From the NCBI GenBank assembly GCA_038231395.1, contig JBBRLL010000006.1, forward strand, positions 44,971 through 108,970: DNA of 64,000 nucleotides. Direction: 5' to 3'. Under the pieces are notes generated by a model, which had not been told where the DNA came from, did not search any database, and saw nothing but the letters and a program-made list of their open reading frames with translations. The position numbers and the translations under genes were made by a program. Positions 63,435 to 64,000 of this stretch are shown piece by piece (the stretch's first letter is position 1; the number at the start of each line of letters is the position of its first letter). The stretch comes from Stagnihabitans sp038231395. Its GTDB lineage: Bacteria; Pseudomonadota; Alphaproteobacteria; Rhodobacterales; Rhodobacteraceae.

Positions 63435-64000
63435 CTAAACCGACCGCGTGACGCCGCCGTCCACCCGCAAATTCTGCCCGGTGATATAGCCTGCACCATC
63501 CGAGGCGAGGAAAGCAACCGTTGCGGCAATTTCTTCTGACGTGCCATAGCGGCCCATCGGCACCGATTGGCGGCGGGCATCGGTGGCAGGCAGGCTGTCG
63601 ATCCAGCCGGGCAGGATGTTGTTCATCCGCACGTTCTTGGGCGCGTAATCGTCGGCGAAGATCTTGGTATAGCTGGCCAATCCGGCGCGGAACACGGCTG
63701 AGGTCGGGAACATCGCGACAGGTTCAAACGCCCAGGCGGTGGAGATATTGATGATCGCGCCGCCGCCCTGCGCCACCATCAGGGGCGTCACGATCCGGGC
63801 GGTGCGGATGATCGGCATCAGGTACACCTCCATCCCCTTCACCCAATCGGCATCGGTGATTTCGAGGATCGGGGCGCGCGGCCCGTGTCCGGCAGAGTTC
63901 ACCAGCACATCAATCCGCCCAAAAGCCGCCATCGTCGCATCGACCAACCGCTGAAGGTCGTCAACCGACTGGTTCGATCCGGTGACACCAATGCCGCCCA
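63435..64000 (-). CDS. Short-chain dehydrogenase/reductase, C-terminal part
   Basis: The gene runs off the right edge, and about 188 codons are visible. It has the SDR NAG-like motif LVNSAGHG, the Ser of IINISTAWAFE, and the usual C-terminus ASDGAGYITGQNLRVDGGVT. The residues AVFRAGLASYTKIFADDYAP lie where YxxxK is normally found. There the Tyr position reads F/V and the Lys is absent, so the catalytic dyad may be atypical. It follows the GNAT-like gene on the same strand. Confidence 0.85.
   Translation of the reverse strand, partial: GGIGVTGSNQSVDDLQRLVDATMAAFGRIDVLVNSAGHGPRAPILEITDADWVKGMEVYLMPIIRTARIVTPLMVAQGGGAIINISTAWAFEPVAMFPTSAVFRAGLASYTKIFADDYAPKNVRMNNILPGWIDSLPATDARRQSVPMGRYGTSEEIAATVAFLASDGAGYITGQNLRVDGGVTRSV

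Overview
The window is a 64 kb stretch of chromosome from an alphaproteobacterium, most likely a member of the Rhodobacteraceae. The evidence is gene content: an FMN-riboswitch-controlled RibN-type transporter, a sulfate adenylyltransferase/APS kinase fusion, an Hsp20-DUF1150 pair, two VPLPA-CTERM surface proteins, DUF1127, DUF465 and DUF2237 proteins, and a high-GC background. I see no rRNA, tRNA, insertion sequence, prophage or CRISPR array. The first gene (ribN) and the last gene (an SDR) run off the ends.

Layout. 1-9.9 kb: ribN with its riboswitch, a lipase-like hydrolase, purEK, DUF465, a heat-shock unit (hsp20-DUF1150 with a candidate RpoH promoter and a ROSE-type RNA thermometer), cytochrome b561, sat-cysC, a VPLPA-CTERM protein, trxB and an Lrp-family gene. 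10-24.3 kb is catabolic. It holds a tetR-aruH-aruI operon for arginine transamination, then an SH3 protein and a 2-hydroxyacid dehydrogenase, then a six-gene amine/amino-acid operon (N-formylglutamate amidohydrolase, glutamine-synthetase-like ligase, GFA protein, aldehyde dehydrogenase, iron alcohol dehydrogenase, FAD oxidase) divergent from an RpiR regulator, and finally a ghrA-like reductase. 24.4-31.2 kb: the rod-shape operon mreB-mreC-mreD-mrdA-rodA followed by a DUF1345 gene. 31.3-38 kb: leuA with a leucine-rich leader peptide, an SDR, and an accessory patch with two small exported PepSY-like proteins, a membrane LuxR-type regulator and a second VPLPA-CTERM protein. 38-48.5 kb is housekeeping: ileS, ogt, an MFS transporter, ruvCAB, DUF1127, prmA, a decayed tetR pseudogene and msrA. 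48.9-64 kb: an SGNH-like protein with a TTG start, carB, DUF3147, an amino-acid permease, pabB-pabC, a creatinase, an RTX protein, a third PepSY-like protein, yghU, a GNAT-like protein and a partial SDR.

Several signals lie outside the genes. A 26-bp palindrome (core GATGGGCA-GAT-TGCCCATC) sits next to the stop codons of five genes, and one copy supplies both the ileS stop and the ogt start. Short tandem repeats of 14, 15 and 18 bp occur between or at the ends of genes. The PepSY-like family (signal peptide, about 45-residue domain, unrelated low-complexity tail) appears at two loci beside surface or secreted proteins and is the best candidate here for something poorly described.
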